64,000 nt of DNA, taken from assembly GCA_016278325.1 (NCBI GenBank), contig JADQCB010000002.1, forward strand, positions 186,001 through 250,000, read 5' to 3'. Position numbers and translations under genes: made by a program. The stretch's first letter is position 1; each line of letters opens with the position of its first letter. Source of the stretch: Actibacterium sp. (GTDB lineage Bacteria > Pseudomonadota > Alphaproteobacteria > Rhodobacterales > Rhodobacteraceae). Of the stretch, positions 7,766 to 16,272 are shown one piece after another. The notes under the pieces are model-generated. The model was given only the letters and a program-made list of their open reading frames with translations, searched no databases and was not told the origin of the DNA.

Positions 7766-8311
7766 ATGACCCGAGCCTTCCTTCTGAGCGGCCTTGCCGC
7801 GCTGAGCCTTGCGGCCTGCCAGAGCGCGGCCGAACCGGACCGGGTCAGCCGCCAGCAGGTCTCGCCGGCGGCGGCCGGAACCCCGGGCGCCGCGCCCCCC
7901 GGTGCCGACCCCGGCACATGCTGGACCCGTCAGACCCTGCCGGCCGTGATCGAAACCGTCACCCGGCACAGGCTGGTCGAAGCCGCGAAAACTGCCCCGG
8001 ACGGCCGGGTTCTGACCCCGGCGCGCTATCGCACGGAAAGACGGCAGCACATCGTCGAAGAGCGTCGCGCGATCCGGTTTCAGACCCCCTGTCCCAACCA
8101 GGTCGACCGCGAATTCATCGCTTCGCTGCAACGCGCCCTGGCGACGCGCGGCCTCTATCGGGGGGAGGTTTCGGGCCGCTACGACACCGCCACCCGCCTT
8201 TCGGTGCGCAGCTACCAGGCCGAAATGGGCCTCGAAAGCGGGGTCCTGTCGCTGAAGGCCGCCCGGACCCTCGGGCTGGTGCCCTACCCGCGCCCGCAGG
8301 CTGAAAACTGA
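7766..8311 (+). CDS. Putative lipoprotein with peptidoglycan-binding domain
   Basis: This 181-residue protein has a lipoprotein signal (FLLSGLAALSLAAC, Cys about 18). A low-complexity Ala/Pro linker follows, then a conserved middle region containing two Cys (CWTRQTLP and TPCPNQVD). A carboxy-terminal PG_binding_1-like helical repeat (FIASLQRALATRGLY, TATRLSVRSYQ, SLKAARTLGLVPY) closes the protein. It is probably an inner- or outer-membrane lipoprotein that contacts the cell wall. Start at 7766 puts the signal peptide at the amino terminus; an ATG at 7739 would add nine residues. Function beyond wall binding is unknown. Confidence 0.8.
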   Translation: MTRAFLLSGLAALSLAACQSAAEPDRVSRQQVSPAAAGTPGAAPPGADPGTCWTRQTLPAVIETVTRHRLVEAAKTAPDGRVLTPARYRTERRQHIVEERRAIRFQTPCPNQVDREFIASLQRALATRGLYRGEVSGRYDTATRLSVRSYQAEMGLESGVLSLKAARTLGLVPYPRPQAEN

Positions 8312-8435
8312 GCCGCGCGGCAGCCCGCCGCGAGCGGCCGGGCGCAAACCTGAGCGCCCAGGGGGCGCGAGGCAAGGGGAATGGCCCGGCCACGGGCCGC
8401 GATCAGGTCAGGCAATAATCCCGGTAAACGCAAGA

Positions 8436-8460
8436 ACGGGGCGCCGAAACGACGCCCCGT
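8436..8460 (-). terminator. Terminator of the hflKC-degP group
   Basis: An 8-bp perfect inverted repeat (ACGGGGCG at 8436-8443 with its complement at 8453-8460, 9-base loop) lies 43 bases after the degP stop codon. On the minus strand it is followed by TTCTTG, a weak U-tract. The plus-strand lipoprotein gene also ends upstream of it (8311), so it may serve both converging transcripts. Confidence 0.6.
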
Positions 8461-8502
8461 CATCGATATTGACGCCCGCGCGCGTTGCGCGGGCAGCGCC
8501 GC

Positions 8503-9975
8503 TCACTCTTGCAGCGACAGCGCCACGAAGCGCGGCTCGCCCTGGCGACGGATCAGCAGCAGGATCGACTTGCGCCCCGCCTCTTTCGTCGCATCGATCC
8601 GCGCCTGAAGATCGGCTGCGGTGGCAACCTTCTGCTGGCCGGCCTCGGTGATCACGTCACCGGCCCGCAGGCCCTTTTCATAGGCGCCGCTCATCTCGTC
8701 GACATTGGTGATGGCCAGGCCCTCGGTGCCTTCCTCGACCTGAAGCTGGGCGCGCATCTCGTCGGTCAGCGGAATCACGGTCAGCCCCAGCATCTGCATT
8801 TCCCTGGGCTCGCGCGAGTCCGGTCCGGTCGCAGCCGGAACCGCAGCTTGCGCGGTCTCGCGCCGGCCCAGCGTCACCGTCACCGTTTCGCGCGCGCCGT
8901 CGCGGAAGACCACGACATCCACCGGCTTGCCGATCGCTGCATTGGCGACCATCCGCACCAGTTCGCGCGTGTCGGGCACCGGCTTGCCGTCGAATTCGAC
9001 GATGACATCGCCCGATTCGATCCCGGCCTCTTTCGCCGGACCCTCGGGCACCGAGGTGACCAGCGCGCCGATGGCCTTGTCCAGGCCGATCGCCTCGGCG
9101 ACATCGGGGGTCACGTCCTGGATGCGGACACCCAGCCAGCCACGGCGAGTCTCACCGTATTGCTTCAGCTGTTCGACCACGTTCTTGACCACGTTCGAGG
9201 CCATCGAGAAGCCGATGCCGATCGAGCCGCCATTGGGGCTGAGGATCGCCGTGTTCACGCCGATCACCTCGCCATCCATGTTGAACAGCGGCCCGCCGGA
9301 ATTGCCGCGGTTGATCGCCGCGTCGGTCTGGATGAAATCGTCATAGGTGCCCGACAGGGCCCGGTTCCGCGCCGACACGATCCCGGCAGAGACCGAGAAC
9401 CCCTGGCCCAGCGGGTTGCCCATGGCCATCACCCATTCGCCCACGCGCATCTTGTCGCTGTCGCCGAAGGGGACATAGGTCAGCGGCGTGTCGCTTTCGA
9501 CCTTGAGCAGGGCGATGTCGGTGTTGGGGTCGGTTCCGACCACTTTTGCTTCCAACGTCTTGCCCGAGAAGAACTCGATGCTGATCTGGTCGGCCTTTTC
9601 GATGACATGGTTATTAGTGACGATATAGCCATCCTCGGAAATCACGAAGCCCGATCCGAGCGCCTGGCCCCGGCGCTGTTGCGGCTGGCCATTGCCGTTC
9701 GGTCCCATGAAATCGCGGAACAGGTCGTCGAAAGGCGTGCCCTCGGGAAGGTTCGGCATCGGGCCGGCCCCGGTCGAAATGGTCGTCGTGGTGGTGATGT
9801 TGACAACCGCGGGGCTCACCTTCTCGGCGAGGTCGGCGAAACCCTCGGGCGTGCCGCGTGCCTGCACCGCCATCGCCTGCGCAAACAGCATGGCCACCCC
9901 GAGCACCAGGGCAAGGAAACCGCGCATCACCGCGGTCTCACGCCGCGCAGTCAATTCTATCGTCTGAGGTTTCAA
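8503..9975 (-). CDS. degP: Do-family periplasmic serine protease (DegP/MucD)
   Basis: This 490-residue envelope protease/chaperone has a signal peptide, a trypsin-like domain and two PDZ domains (about 280-370 and 400-485). The catalytic triad is visible: H123 in TNNHVIE, D153 in NTDIALLK and S226 in RGNSGGPL. It degrades or refolds misfolded periplasmic proteins. The start is TTG at 9975, supported by AGGAGG eight bases upstream; ATG at 9927 would leave a shorter signal peptide and no good ribosome site. It lies downstream of hflK, hflC and a DUF2065 gene, a conserved membrane-proteostasis cluster. A 162-base gap separates it from the DUF2065 gene, so it may have its own promoter. Confidence 0.93.
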   Translation of the reverse strand: MKPQTIELTARRETAVMRGFLALVLGVAMLFAQAMAVQARGTPEGFADLAEKVSPAVVNITTTTTISTGAGPMPNLPEGTPFDDLFRDFMGPNGNGQPQQRRGQALGSGFVISEDGYIVTNNHVIEKADQISIEFFSGKTLEAKVVGTDPNTDIALLKVESDTPLTYVPFGDSDKMRVGEWVMAMGNPLGQGFSVSAGIVSARNRALSGTYDDFIQTDAAINRGNSGGPLFNMDGEVIGVNTAILSPNGGSIGIGFSMASNVVKNVVEQLKQYGETRRGWLGVRIQDVTPDVAEAIGLDKAIGALVTSVPEGPAKEAGIESGDVIVEFDGKPVPDTRELVRMVANAAIGKPVDVVVFRDGARETVTVTLGRRETAQAAVPAATGPDSREPREMQMLGLTVIPLTDEMRAQLQVEEGTEGLAITNVDEMSGAYEKGLRAGDVITEAGQQKVATAADLQARIDATKEAGRKSILLLIRRQGEPRFVALSLQE

Positions 9976-10137
9976 TTGGACGTCCTCCTGGTAAGCTGAT
10001 CCCGGCCCCCGCGCGCTGCGGCGCGTGCCGGGTTTCGTGTCGCTCTTTTCAGATAGGCGGGACGCGACTGCAATTCAAAGCCCGTCGCGCCACGTCACAT
10101 GGACGTGACGGCCCGTGCGCCCCCGGGTGCGCGCCGC

Positions 10138-10332
10138 TCAGATCCCCATGCTGCGGGCGAGCCAGACCAATACCACGCCAAGCGCGAGCCCGCCCAGCCC
10201 GATCATGCGCCGGGTTTCGACCGGCAGCGCCCTGAGCGCCTCGAGCATATCCTCAAGACGCGAAGGGGCCAGTGCGAACACCAGCCCCTCCACGGTCAGA
10301 ACCAGCCCGATGGCCAGAAGCAGCATCGCCAT
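10138..10332 (-). CDS. DUF2065 small membrane protein (YjeT-like)
   Basis: This 64-residue protein has two hydrophobic helices (MAMLLLAIGLVLTVEGLVFAL and MIGLGGLALGVVLVWLA) flanking a polar segment with PSRLEDMLEALRALP, the DUF2065 pattern. E. coli YjeT belongs to the same family and lies near hflKC, as here. Its start overlaps the hflC stop (TGATG), indicating coupled translation. Its role is unknown but it is probably an inner-membrane partner of HflKC. Confidence 0.88.
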   Translation of the reverse strand: MAMLLLAIGLVLTVEGLVFALAPSRLEDMLEALRALPVETRRMIGLGGLALGVVLVWLARSMGI

Positions 10333-11210
10333 CAGGGGCGATCCGCATTGCGCAGATAATCGAAGAATTCGCCCTTCGGCGTCATCACCATGGTCGATGT
10401 GTCGCCCTGCAAGGCCCGCTCATAGGCCTGCATCGAGCGATAGAAGGCGAAGAACTCGGGATTCGCGCCATAGGCTTCGGCATAGATGCGGTTTGCCTTC
10501 GCATCCGCCTGGCCGCGGACGATCTGTGCCTCGCGCTCCGCCTCGGAGATGGTTTCGGTCACCGTCCGGTCGGCAAGGGCGCGCACCCGCGCCGCCGCCT
10601 CGTTACCGCGGGCGATCTCGTCAGCCGCCTCGCGCTGGCGCTCGGCGCGCATCCGCGCGAAGGTCGCATCGAGGTTCTGCGCCGGCAGGTTGGTCTGCTT
10701 GAGCCGCACGTCCACCACGTCGAGCCCAAGGCCCTGGGCGCTGGCCTGGGCCTGATCGCGGATCCGGCGCATCAGCTCGCGCCGGTCCTCGGACAGGATC
10801 ACGTCCGAGGTCACCTGGTCGGCCCCCAGAACCTCTCGGATCTGCGAGTTCAGGATCGATTGCATCCGGCTTTCGGCGACCTGCAACCCGCCGACGCCCA
10901 CGGCCTGGCGGAACTGCACCACGTCCGAAATCCGATACCGCGCGAAGGCATCGACGACCAGCCGGCGATCGTCCGACGGCGTGACCTCGATCGTTTCGGT
11001 GTCGAGCGACAGGATCCGGTCGTCATAGCGCACGACATTCTGGATCAGCGGGATCTTGAAGTTCAGCCCCGGCTCTTCGCGCACGGCCTTGATCTGGCCG
11101 AATTGCAGCACCAGCACCTTCTGGCGTTCATCGACCACATAGACCGACGACATCACCACGATGATCGCGATCACCGCGAGCGGCAGCAAGAAATAACCTA
11201 GTTTGCGCAT
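10332..11210 (-). CDS. hflC: HflC, SPFH/band-7 modulator of FtsH
   Basis: This 292-residue protein has one amino-terminal membrane helix (YFLLPLAVIAIIVVMSSVYVV) with the remainder a periplasmic SPFH domain (GLNFKIPLIQNV, then SLDTETIEV). A long coiled coil rich in Arg/Glu/Ala (RAERQREAADEIARGNEAA...) ends the domain. HflC pairs with HflK in a large membrane cage around the FtsH protease and tunes its degradation of membrane proteins. The gene begins three bases after hflK. Confidence 0.94.
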   Translation of the reverse strand: MRKLGYFLLPLAVIAIIVVMSSVYVVDERQKVLVLQFGQIKAVREEPGLNFKIPLIQNVVRYDDRILSLDTETIEVTPSDDRRLVVDAFARYRISDVVQFRQAVGVGGLQVAESRMQSILNSQIREVLGADQVTSDVILSEDRRELMRRIRDQAQASAQGLGLDVVDVRLKQTNLPAQNLDATFARMRAERQREAADEIARGNEAAARVRALADRTVTETISEAEREAQIVRGQADAKANRIYAEAYGANPEFFAFYRSMQAYERALQGDTSTMVMTPKGEFFDYLRNADRP

Positions 11211-11213
11211 GGA

Positions 11214-12404
11214 TCAGTTTCCTTCCGCGGTCGTGCCGGAGGACGGCGCCATCCCGGTCTCGGCGCTGGTGCCGGAGCGGCGCAGTTCGTTCAGCGGCAG
11301 GTAGGGAACGATTCCGCCCTGGCCATTCTCGCCCGACAGGCTTTCGTCGAGGATGACCTTGTCCACCTTGCCCAGCACGTTTTCCATCGTTTCCAGATAC
11401 ATCCGCTTGCGGATGATCTCGGGCGCGGTGGCATATTGCTCGACGATCGAGGTAAAGCGGCTTGCCTCGCCCTGGGCAATGTTGACCACTTTGGCGCGAT
11501 AGCCTTCGGCGGCTTCCCGGATCTGGGCAGCCTCGCCGCGGGCCTCGGCCATGACGCGGTTGGCATAGGCGTCGGCCTGACTCTGAAGCCGATCGCGTTC
11601 CTGCTCGGCGGCCTGCACCTCGCGGAAGCTGTCGATCACCTCGGCCGGCGGGTCGGCCTTCAGAAGGTTGACCCGGACGATCCGGATCCCGCTGTCATAC
11701 GCATCCAGCGTTTTCTGGATCCTTTCCTTCGCGGTCTGGGTGATGAGCGCGCGGTCACGGTTCAGGATCGGCGCCAGCTTGCTGGCCGAAATGATCTCGC
11801 GCATCACGGATTCGGACACGGCCGCCACGGTCTGCTGCGGATCGCGGATGTTGAACAACAGCTTGGCCGGGTCGGAAATGTTCCAGACCACCTGAAAGTT
11901 GATGTCCACGATATTGGCGTCCGTGGTCAGCATCAGGCCCTGCGGTCCGCCGCCGCTCTGGCGCTCGCCCAGGGTCTCGGTCCGTTCGCTGGTGACATTC
12001 ACCACCTCGGCAGTGACCAGGGGCCAGGGCGCGAAGTTCAGCCCCGGCTGCCCGATGGACGAGAACGAGCCCAGGAACAGCTCGACCGACTGTTCCTCGG
12101 GCTTGACGGTGTAGAAGGACGAGAACGCCCAGAGCGCAACCGCCGCCAGGATGCCCAGACCGACGGTGCCGCGGCCGAAAGCCGGCCCACCCGACCCGCC
12201 GCCGGGTCCGCCGGGGCGGTTGCCGTCGCCGCGCCCGCCCATCAGCATGCGAAGGCGTTCCTGCCCCTTGCGCATCAGGTCGTCAATTTCGGGAATCTGC
12301 GACGGCCGATCGCCGCCGCCGTTACCGCCGCCGGGCCGCCGGTCGCCACCGCCCCCCTTGTTGGAGCCGCCGGTTCCCCAGGGCCCCCCGTTGTTACCAG
12401 CCAT
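11214..12404 (-). CDS. hflK: HflK, SPFH/band-7 modulator of FtsH
   Basis: This 396-residue protein has a Gly/Asn/Arg/Pro-rich cytoplasmic amino terminus of about 80 residues, then a membrane helix (VGLGILAAVALWAFSSFYTV) and an SPFH domain starting at VKPEEQSVELFLG. A coiled coil (QAAEQERDRLQSQADAYANR) follows. It ends with a loose Ser/Thr/Glu-rich tail. It forms the HflKC complex with the product of the next gene. The glycine-rich head with an IDDLMRKGQERL helix is typical of HflK and absent from HflC. Confidence 0.94.
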   Translation of the reverse strand: MAGNNGGPWGTGGSNKGGGGDRRPGGGNGGGDRPSQIPEIDDLMRKGQERLRMLMGGRGDGNRPGGPGGGSGGPAFGRGTVGLGILAAVALWAFSSFYTVKPEEQSVELFLGSFSSIGQPGLNFAPWPLVTAEVVNVTSERTETLGERQSGGGPQGLMLTTDANIVDINFQVVWNISDPAKLLFNIRDPQQTVAAVSESVMREIISASKLAPILNRDRALITQTAKERIQKTLDAYDSGIRIVRVNLLKADPPAEVIDSFREVQAAEQERDRLQSQADAYANRVMAEARGEAAQIREAAEGYRAKVVNIAQGEASRFTSIVEQYATAPEIIRKRMYLETMENVLGKVDKVILDESLSGENGQGGIVPYLPLNELRRSGTSAETGMAPSSGTTAEGN

Positions 12405-12473
12405 ACTGGATGTTTCCCCCTTGCTTCGTGTCCGTCACAGACTTTTCCTAACGTGGTCGTGCGGGTGCGGAAT

Positions 12474-13832
12474 TCAAGCGCTGCGCACCGGCGCCTTCAT
12501 CGTGACCAGTTCTTCGGACATGGTCGGATGCACCGCGACGGTGCGGTCGAAATCCTCTTTCGTCGCGCCCATCTTGATCGCCACCGCCGCCAGCTGGATC
12601 AGCTCGCCCGCGTGATCGGCGACAATATGGCAGCCCAGCACCTTGCGGCTGGCCTGGCTGACGATCAGCTTCATCATCACGCGGTCAGGGCGCCCTGCGA
12701 AAGCCGACTGCATCGCCCGGAACGAATTGCAATAGACCTCGATCGGCTCCTGCGCGCGCGCGGCTTCCTCGGTCAGGCCGACCGACCCCAGCTCGGGCTG
12801 GGTGAAGACGGCACCGGGTACCAGATCGTGGTCGGGCCGGGTCGGGTTGCCCTTGAACACCGTCTCGACAAAGGCCGCCCCCTCGCGGATCGCCACGGGG
12901 GTCAGGTTGATGCGGTCGGTCACGTCGCCCACCGCATAGATCGACGGCACCGATGTCTGCGAATATTCATCGACCTCGATCTGCCCCCAGCGGCCGAGCT
13001 TCACGCCCGCCTCTTCCAGCCCCAGCCCGGCGGTGTTGGGCCGCCGGCCGGTGGCATAAAGCACCTTGTCGTAATCCATCTCGCGCCCGTCGGTGGCCTT
13101 CACCCGGATGCCCTCTCCGGTCTGTTCGATGTTCAGCACCTCGGTGCCCACATGCAGGTTGACGCCATGTTCGCGCATCAGTTCCGCGACATGGCCGCGC
13201 GCTTCCTCGTCGAAGCCGCGCAGGATCTGCGCGCCGCGGTAATATTGCGTGACCTCGACACCCAGCCCGTTCAGGATACAGGCGAATTCGCAGGCGATAT
13301 AGCCCCCGCCGACGATCAGGATGCGGTCGGGAAGCGTATCCAGCTTGAACACGTCGTTGGAGGTGATGACATGCTGCCCGCCCTGCATCTCGGGGACGAA
13401 GGGGGCACCGCCGGTGGCGATCAGGACATGCTTGGCGGTAAGGCGCGCGCCGTCGGCCAGCCTGACCGTATGCGCATCTTCCAGAACCGCGCGCGTGTCG
13501 AAGATCTCGACGCCGGCCTTGTCCAGGTTGCCGCGATAGGCCGCTTCGAGCCGGTCGAGCTCGGCATCCATCCGGGCGCGGAAGGCGGGCCAGTCGAAGG
13601 CGCCGGTCGTCACCTGCCAGCCATAGGCCCGGGCATCGGCCATCGCCGGCGCGAAACCCGAGGCGAAGACCATCAGCTTCTTCGGCACGCAGCCGCGGAT
13701 CACGCAGGTGCCGCCCATCCGGTATTCCTCGGCCAGGCCCACCCGTGCGCCGCCCTCCGATGCCGCAAGCCGCGCCGCGCGCACCCCGCCCGAGCCGCCG
13801 CCGATGACGAAAAGATCGTAATCGAAAGTCAT
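12474..13832 (-). CDS. gor: Glutathione-disulfide reductase
   Basis: This 452-residue pyridine-nucleotide disulfide oxidoreductase has FAD motif VIGGGSGGVRAARLAA, redox-active disulfide GGTCVIRGCVPKK (about residues 40-52), NAD(P) motif ILIVGGGYIACEFA and the carboxy-terminal HPTMSEE motif holding the catalytic His. The CVIRGCVPKK form, rather than CLNVGC, is typical of bacterial and plant-type glutathione reductases and not lipoamide dehydrogenase. It keeps cytoplasmic glutathione reduced with NADPH. It starts 10 bases after rpiA, forming a two-gene unit. Confidence 0.92.
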   Translation of the reverse strand: MTFDYDLFVIGGGSGGVRAARLAASEGGARVGLAEEYRMGGTCVIRGCVPKKLMVFASGFAPAMADARAYGWQVTTGAFDWPAFRARMDAELDRLEAAYRGNLDKAGVEIFDTRAVLEDAHTVRLADGARLTAKHVLIATGGAPFVPEMQGGQHVITSNDVFKLDTLPDRILIVGGGYIACEFACILNGLGVEVTQYYRGAQILRGFDEEARGHVAELMREHGVNLHVGTEVLNIEQTGEGIRVKATDGREMDYDKVLYATGRRPNTAGLGLEEAGVKLGRWGQIEVDEYSQTSVPSIYAVGDVTDRINLTPVAIREGAAFVETVFKGNPTRPDHDLVPGAVFTQPELGSVGLTEEAARAQEPIEVYCNSFRAMQSAFAGRPDRVMMKLIVSQASRKVLGCHIVADHAGELIQLAAVAIKMGATKEDFDRTVAVHPTMSEELVTMKAPVRSA

Positions 13833-13842
13833 TGCGCCCCTT

Positions 13843-14625
13843 TCAAAGGTCGATGAACAGGTTCTCGTTTTCCAGGAAATCCACGCGATCCTCCTCGACG
13901 GTGCCGGCGTTGATGTCGCGCACCTCCACCCGGCCGTCGCCGTGACCGATCACCACGATGTCGCAGATGTCGATGAACAGGCCGTTCTCGACCACCCCGG
14001 GGATCTGGTTGACGATCAGCGCCAGTTGCCGCGGATTGCCGATGCGCGACAGGTGCATGTCGATGATGTAATTGCCCTCGTCGGTCACATAGGGCGCCTC
14101 GCCGTTCATCCGCAGCGTGGTGTCGCGGGTCAGCACGTCGACATTGATCAGGGTCTCCTCGACCAGCGCCTTGGTCGTCTGCCAGCCGAAGGGGATCACC
14201 TCGATCGGCAGCGGGAACGCCCCCAGCTGCCCGACCTCCTTGGCGGCGTCGGCGATGACGATCATCTGGTCGCTGGCGGTCGCCACGATCTTTTCCTGCA
14301 ACAGCGCGCCGCCGCCGCCCTTGATCAGGTTCAGATCCGAATCGACCTCATCGGCGCCGTCGATCGTCAGGTCCAGCCACTTGGCCTCGTCCAGCGAAAT
14401 CACCTCGATGCCGACCTGGCGGGCAAGCTCGGCGGTGCGGGTCGAGGTCGGAACCCCACGGATCTTCAGCCCCTCTTCGCGCACGAGCTCGCCCAGGCAC
14501 CGCACCATCCAGGCCGAGGTCGAGCCGGTTCCGAGCCCCACGCGCATGCCATCCTCGACGAAATCCACCGCCCGCTTGGCGGCAACGAATTTCGCCTTGT
14601 CGATCGGGGAAAGCTGTCCGCTCAT
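13843..14625 (-). CDS. rpiA: Ribose-5-phosphate isomerase A
   Basis: This 260-residue enzyme interconverts ribose 5-phosphate and ribulose 5-phosphate. Diagnostic motifs are GLGTGSTSAW (about residues 30-39, phosphate loop), DGADEVD (about 89-95) and KGGGGALLQEK (about 102-112) with the catalytic Lys/Glu. It is slightly longer than the usual 220-230 residues because of a carboxy-terminal tail (GTVEEDRVDFLENENLFIDL) common in Rhodobacterales. An ATG at 14625 is preceded by AGGAGATAAGC. gor lies immediately downstream. Confidence 0.94.
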   Translation of the reverse strand: MSGQLSPIDKAKFVAAKRAVDFVEDGMRVGLGTGSTSAWMVRCLGELVREEGLKIRGVPTSTRTAELARQVGIEVISLDEAKWLDLTIDGADEVDSDLNLIKGGGGALLQEKIVATASDQMIVIADAAKEVGQLGAFPLPIEVIPFGWQTTKALVEETLINVDVLTRDTTLRMNGEAPYVTDEGNYIIDMHLSRIGNPRQLALIVNQIPGVVENGLFIDICDIVVIGHGDGRVEVRDINAGTVEEDRVDFLENENLFIDL

Positions 14626-14950
14626 TGCTTATCTCCTGTCCGTTGCCGGCCGTTATAGGCAAGAAGCGCGCGCTCCGCGAGGGTCAATCGTCCGACGGGG
14701 GGCCTGGAAAGCGGCCCCGGATCGCTGTTTTCACCGGTTCGACCGGTTCTGACAGGGGGGCGGCATCGAAAGCGGGCGGCCAGGATCGGGCCTATGGACA
14801 TCGAGGCATCCCCGACAGACCCCCGCCGACCGCGCCGTGCCCGGGCCCGGCGCGTGCAAGCGCCATCGCCCAGGGCCGTTGCTCTGGCGCCGGTTGGCGA
14901 AATGTGAAATTCTGCCAGCGCGCGCGCCCTCAATCGCCCGGGATATCCTC
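14626..14950. other. Divergent intergenic region between rpiA and MFS gene
   Basis: These 325 bases separate the divergent rpiA and MFS genes and must hold both promoters. A minus-strand frame (14622-14933) exists, but it is Arg/Ala rich, has no ribosome site or family resemblance and reads like GC-rich noise. I see no convincing -35/-10 pair, riboswitch or RNA gene. Confidence 0.5.
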
Positions 14951-16114
14951 ATGATCGCAAGACTTGGTCCTGGCCGGCGCGGCGTGATCGTGGCCGCGCT
15001 CGGCACATCCCTCACGGTCAGCTGGGCGTCGAGCTATTACATCCCGGCGGTTCTGGCCGTGCCGATGGCCGAAAGCTTCGGCCTGTCCCCGGTCTGGATC
15101 TTCGGGGCGTTTTCCATGGCGATGGTGGTCTCGGCAATGGTTGGCCCCTGGGCCGGGGCACGGATCGACAGGTTCGGCGGGCGCGGCATCCTGATGCTGT
15201 CGAATCTCGTATTCGCGGGCGGGCTTGCGTTGCTGGCCGTGGCCCCCGCGCCGCCTGTCCTGTTCGCGGGTTGGGCCGTGGTCGGGCTGGGAATGGGGAT
15301 CGGCCTTTACGAAGCCGGCTTTGCCACGCTGACCGGCATCTATGGGCGCGATGCGCGCGGTCCGATCACCGGCATCACCCTTATCGCCGGGTTTGCGAGC
15401 ACTCTCGGATGGCCGCTGTCAGGTCTGATGCTGGCGACCTGGGGCTGGCGCGAGGCCTGTCTCGGCTGGGCGCTGATCCACCTTTGCCTCGCGCTGCCGC
15501 TCAATGCCTGGCTGCCGAAAGGGACCGAAGCGATACGCCCGTCCACGGCGCCCCCGGCAGAGGATGGCCCGCCACCGTCGCGCCTGGCACTGGCGCTGCT
15601 GGCCTTCGTCTTCGCGGCGACCTGGTTCAACTCCACCGCCATGGCCGCGCATCTGCCCGGCCTGCTGCAAGAGGCCGGGGCCAGCGCCGCCATGGCGATT
15701 GCCGCCGGCGCCCTGATCGGCCCGGCGCAGGTGGCCGCGCGGATGCTGGAATTCGGCCTTCTGCGCCGGGTCCACCCGCTGGTGTCGACGCGCGTGGCCG
15801 CCGCCGCACATCCGGTCGCCGCCATGGCGCTGGTAGGTTTCGGCGGGCCTGCGGCATATGTCTTCGCGGTACTGCATGGGGCGGGCAACGGGATCCTGAC
15901 CATCGCCAAGGGCACCCTGCCGCTGGCCTTGTTCGGAACGGCAGGCTACGGGCGGCGGCTGGGATGGCTGAATGCCCCGGCCCGCATCCTGCAGGCGGCC
16001 GCCCCGCTGATCTTCGGCGCCGCGCTGACCGCATGGGGAGTGTCCGCGATCTGGCTGACGGCGGGGATCGGCCTGGCCGCGCTGGCCGCGCTTGCGCTGC
16101 TCAAACGGACCTGA
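14951..16114 (+). CDS. MFS transporter
   Basis: This 387-residue major facilitator protein has about 12 hydrophobic helices. The loop between helices 2 and 3 has GARIDRFGGRGILM, a version of the MFS motif A. The two halves are joined by a Pro-rich polar loop near residue 200 (TAPPAEDGPPPS). ATG at 14951 places the first helix directly after a short basic leader (MIARLGPGRR). No substrate can be deduced. Neighbours are unrelated housekeeping genes. Confidence 0.82.
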   Translation: MIARLGPGRRGVIVAALGTSLTVSWASSYYIPAVLAVPMAESFGLSPVWIFGAFSMAMVVSAMVGPWAGARIDRFGGRGILMLSNLVFAGGLALLAVAPAPPVLFAGWAVVGLGMGIGLYEAGFATLTGIYGRDARGPITGITLIAGFASTLGWPLSGLMLATWGWREACLGWALIHLCLALPLNAWLPKGTEAIRPSTAPPAEDGPPPSRLALALLAFVFAATWFNSTAMAAHLPGLLQEAGASAAMAIAAGALIGPAQVAARMLEFGLLRRVHPLVSTRVAAAAHPVAAMALVGFGGPAAYVFAVLHGAGNGILTIAKGTLPLALFGTAGYGRRLGWLNAPARILQAAAPLIFGAALTAWGVSAIWLTAGIGLAALAALALLKRT

Positions 16115-16272
16115 GCAGGCGCCGGGTGGCCGCGGAGGAGGCCGGGCTTTCGCCACGCGGCCGGATTCATTAGGATCGACCGGCCGAAACGGGGCCCGGA
16201 GCGTCGTTTCCGAACCGGCGCAGATATCGACATGGATCAATGATCCGTCAGACAAGGCAGGGACCGCCAGCG

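Noticed and set aside
11436-13856. 806-codon plus-strand frame
   Set aside because: It spans hflK and gor in antisense, is His/Arg/Gln rich and has no family resemblance; a product of high third-position GC.
14622-14933. Minus-strand frame between rpiA and the MFS gene
   Set aside because: Arg/Ala rich, overlaps rpiA's start, no ribosome site.
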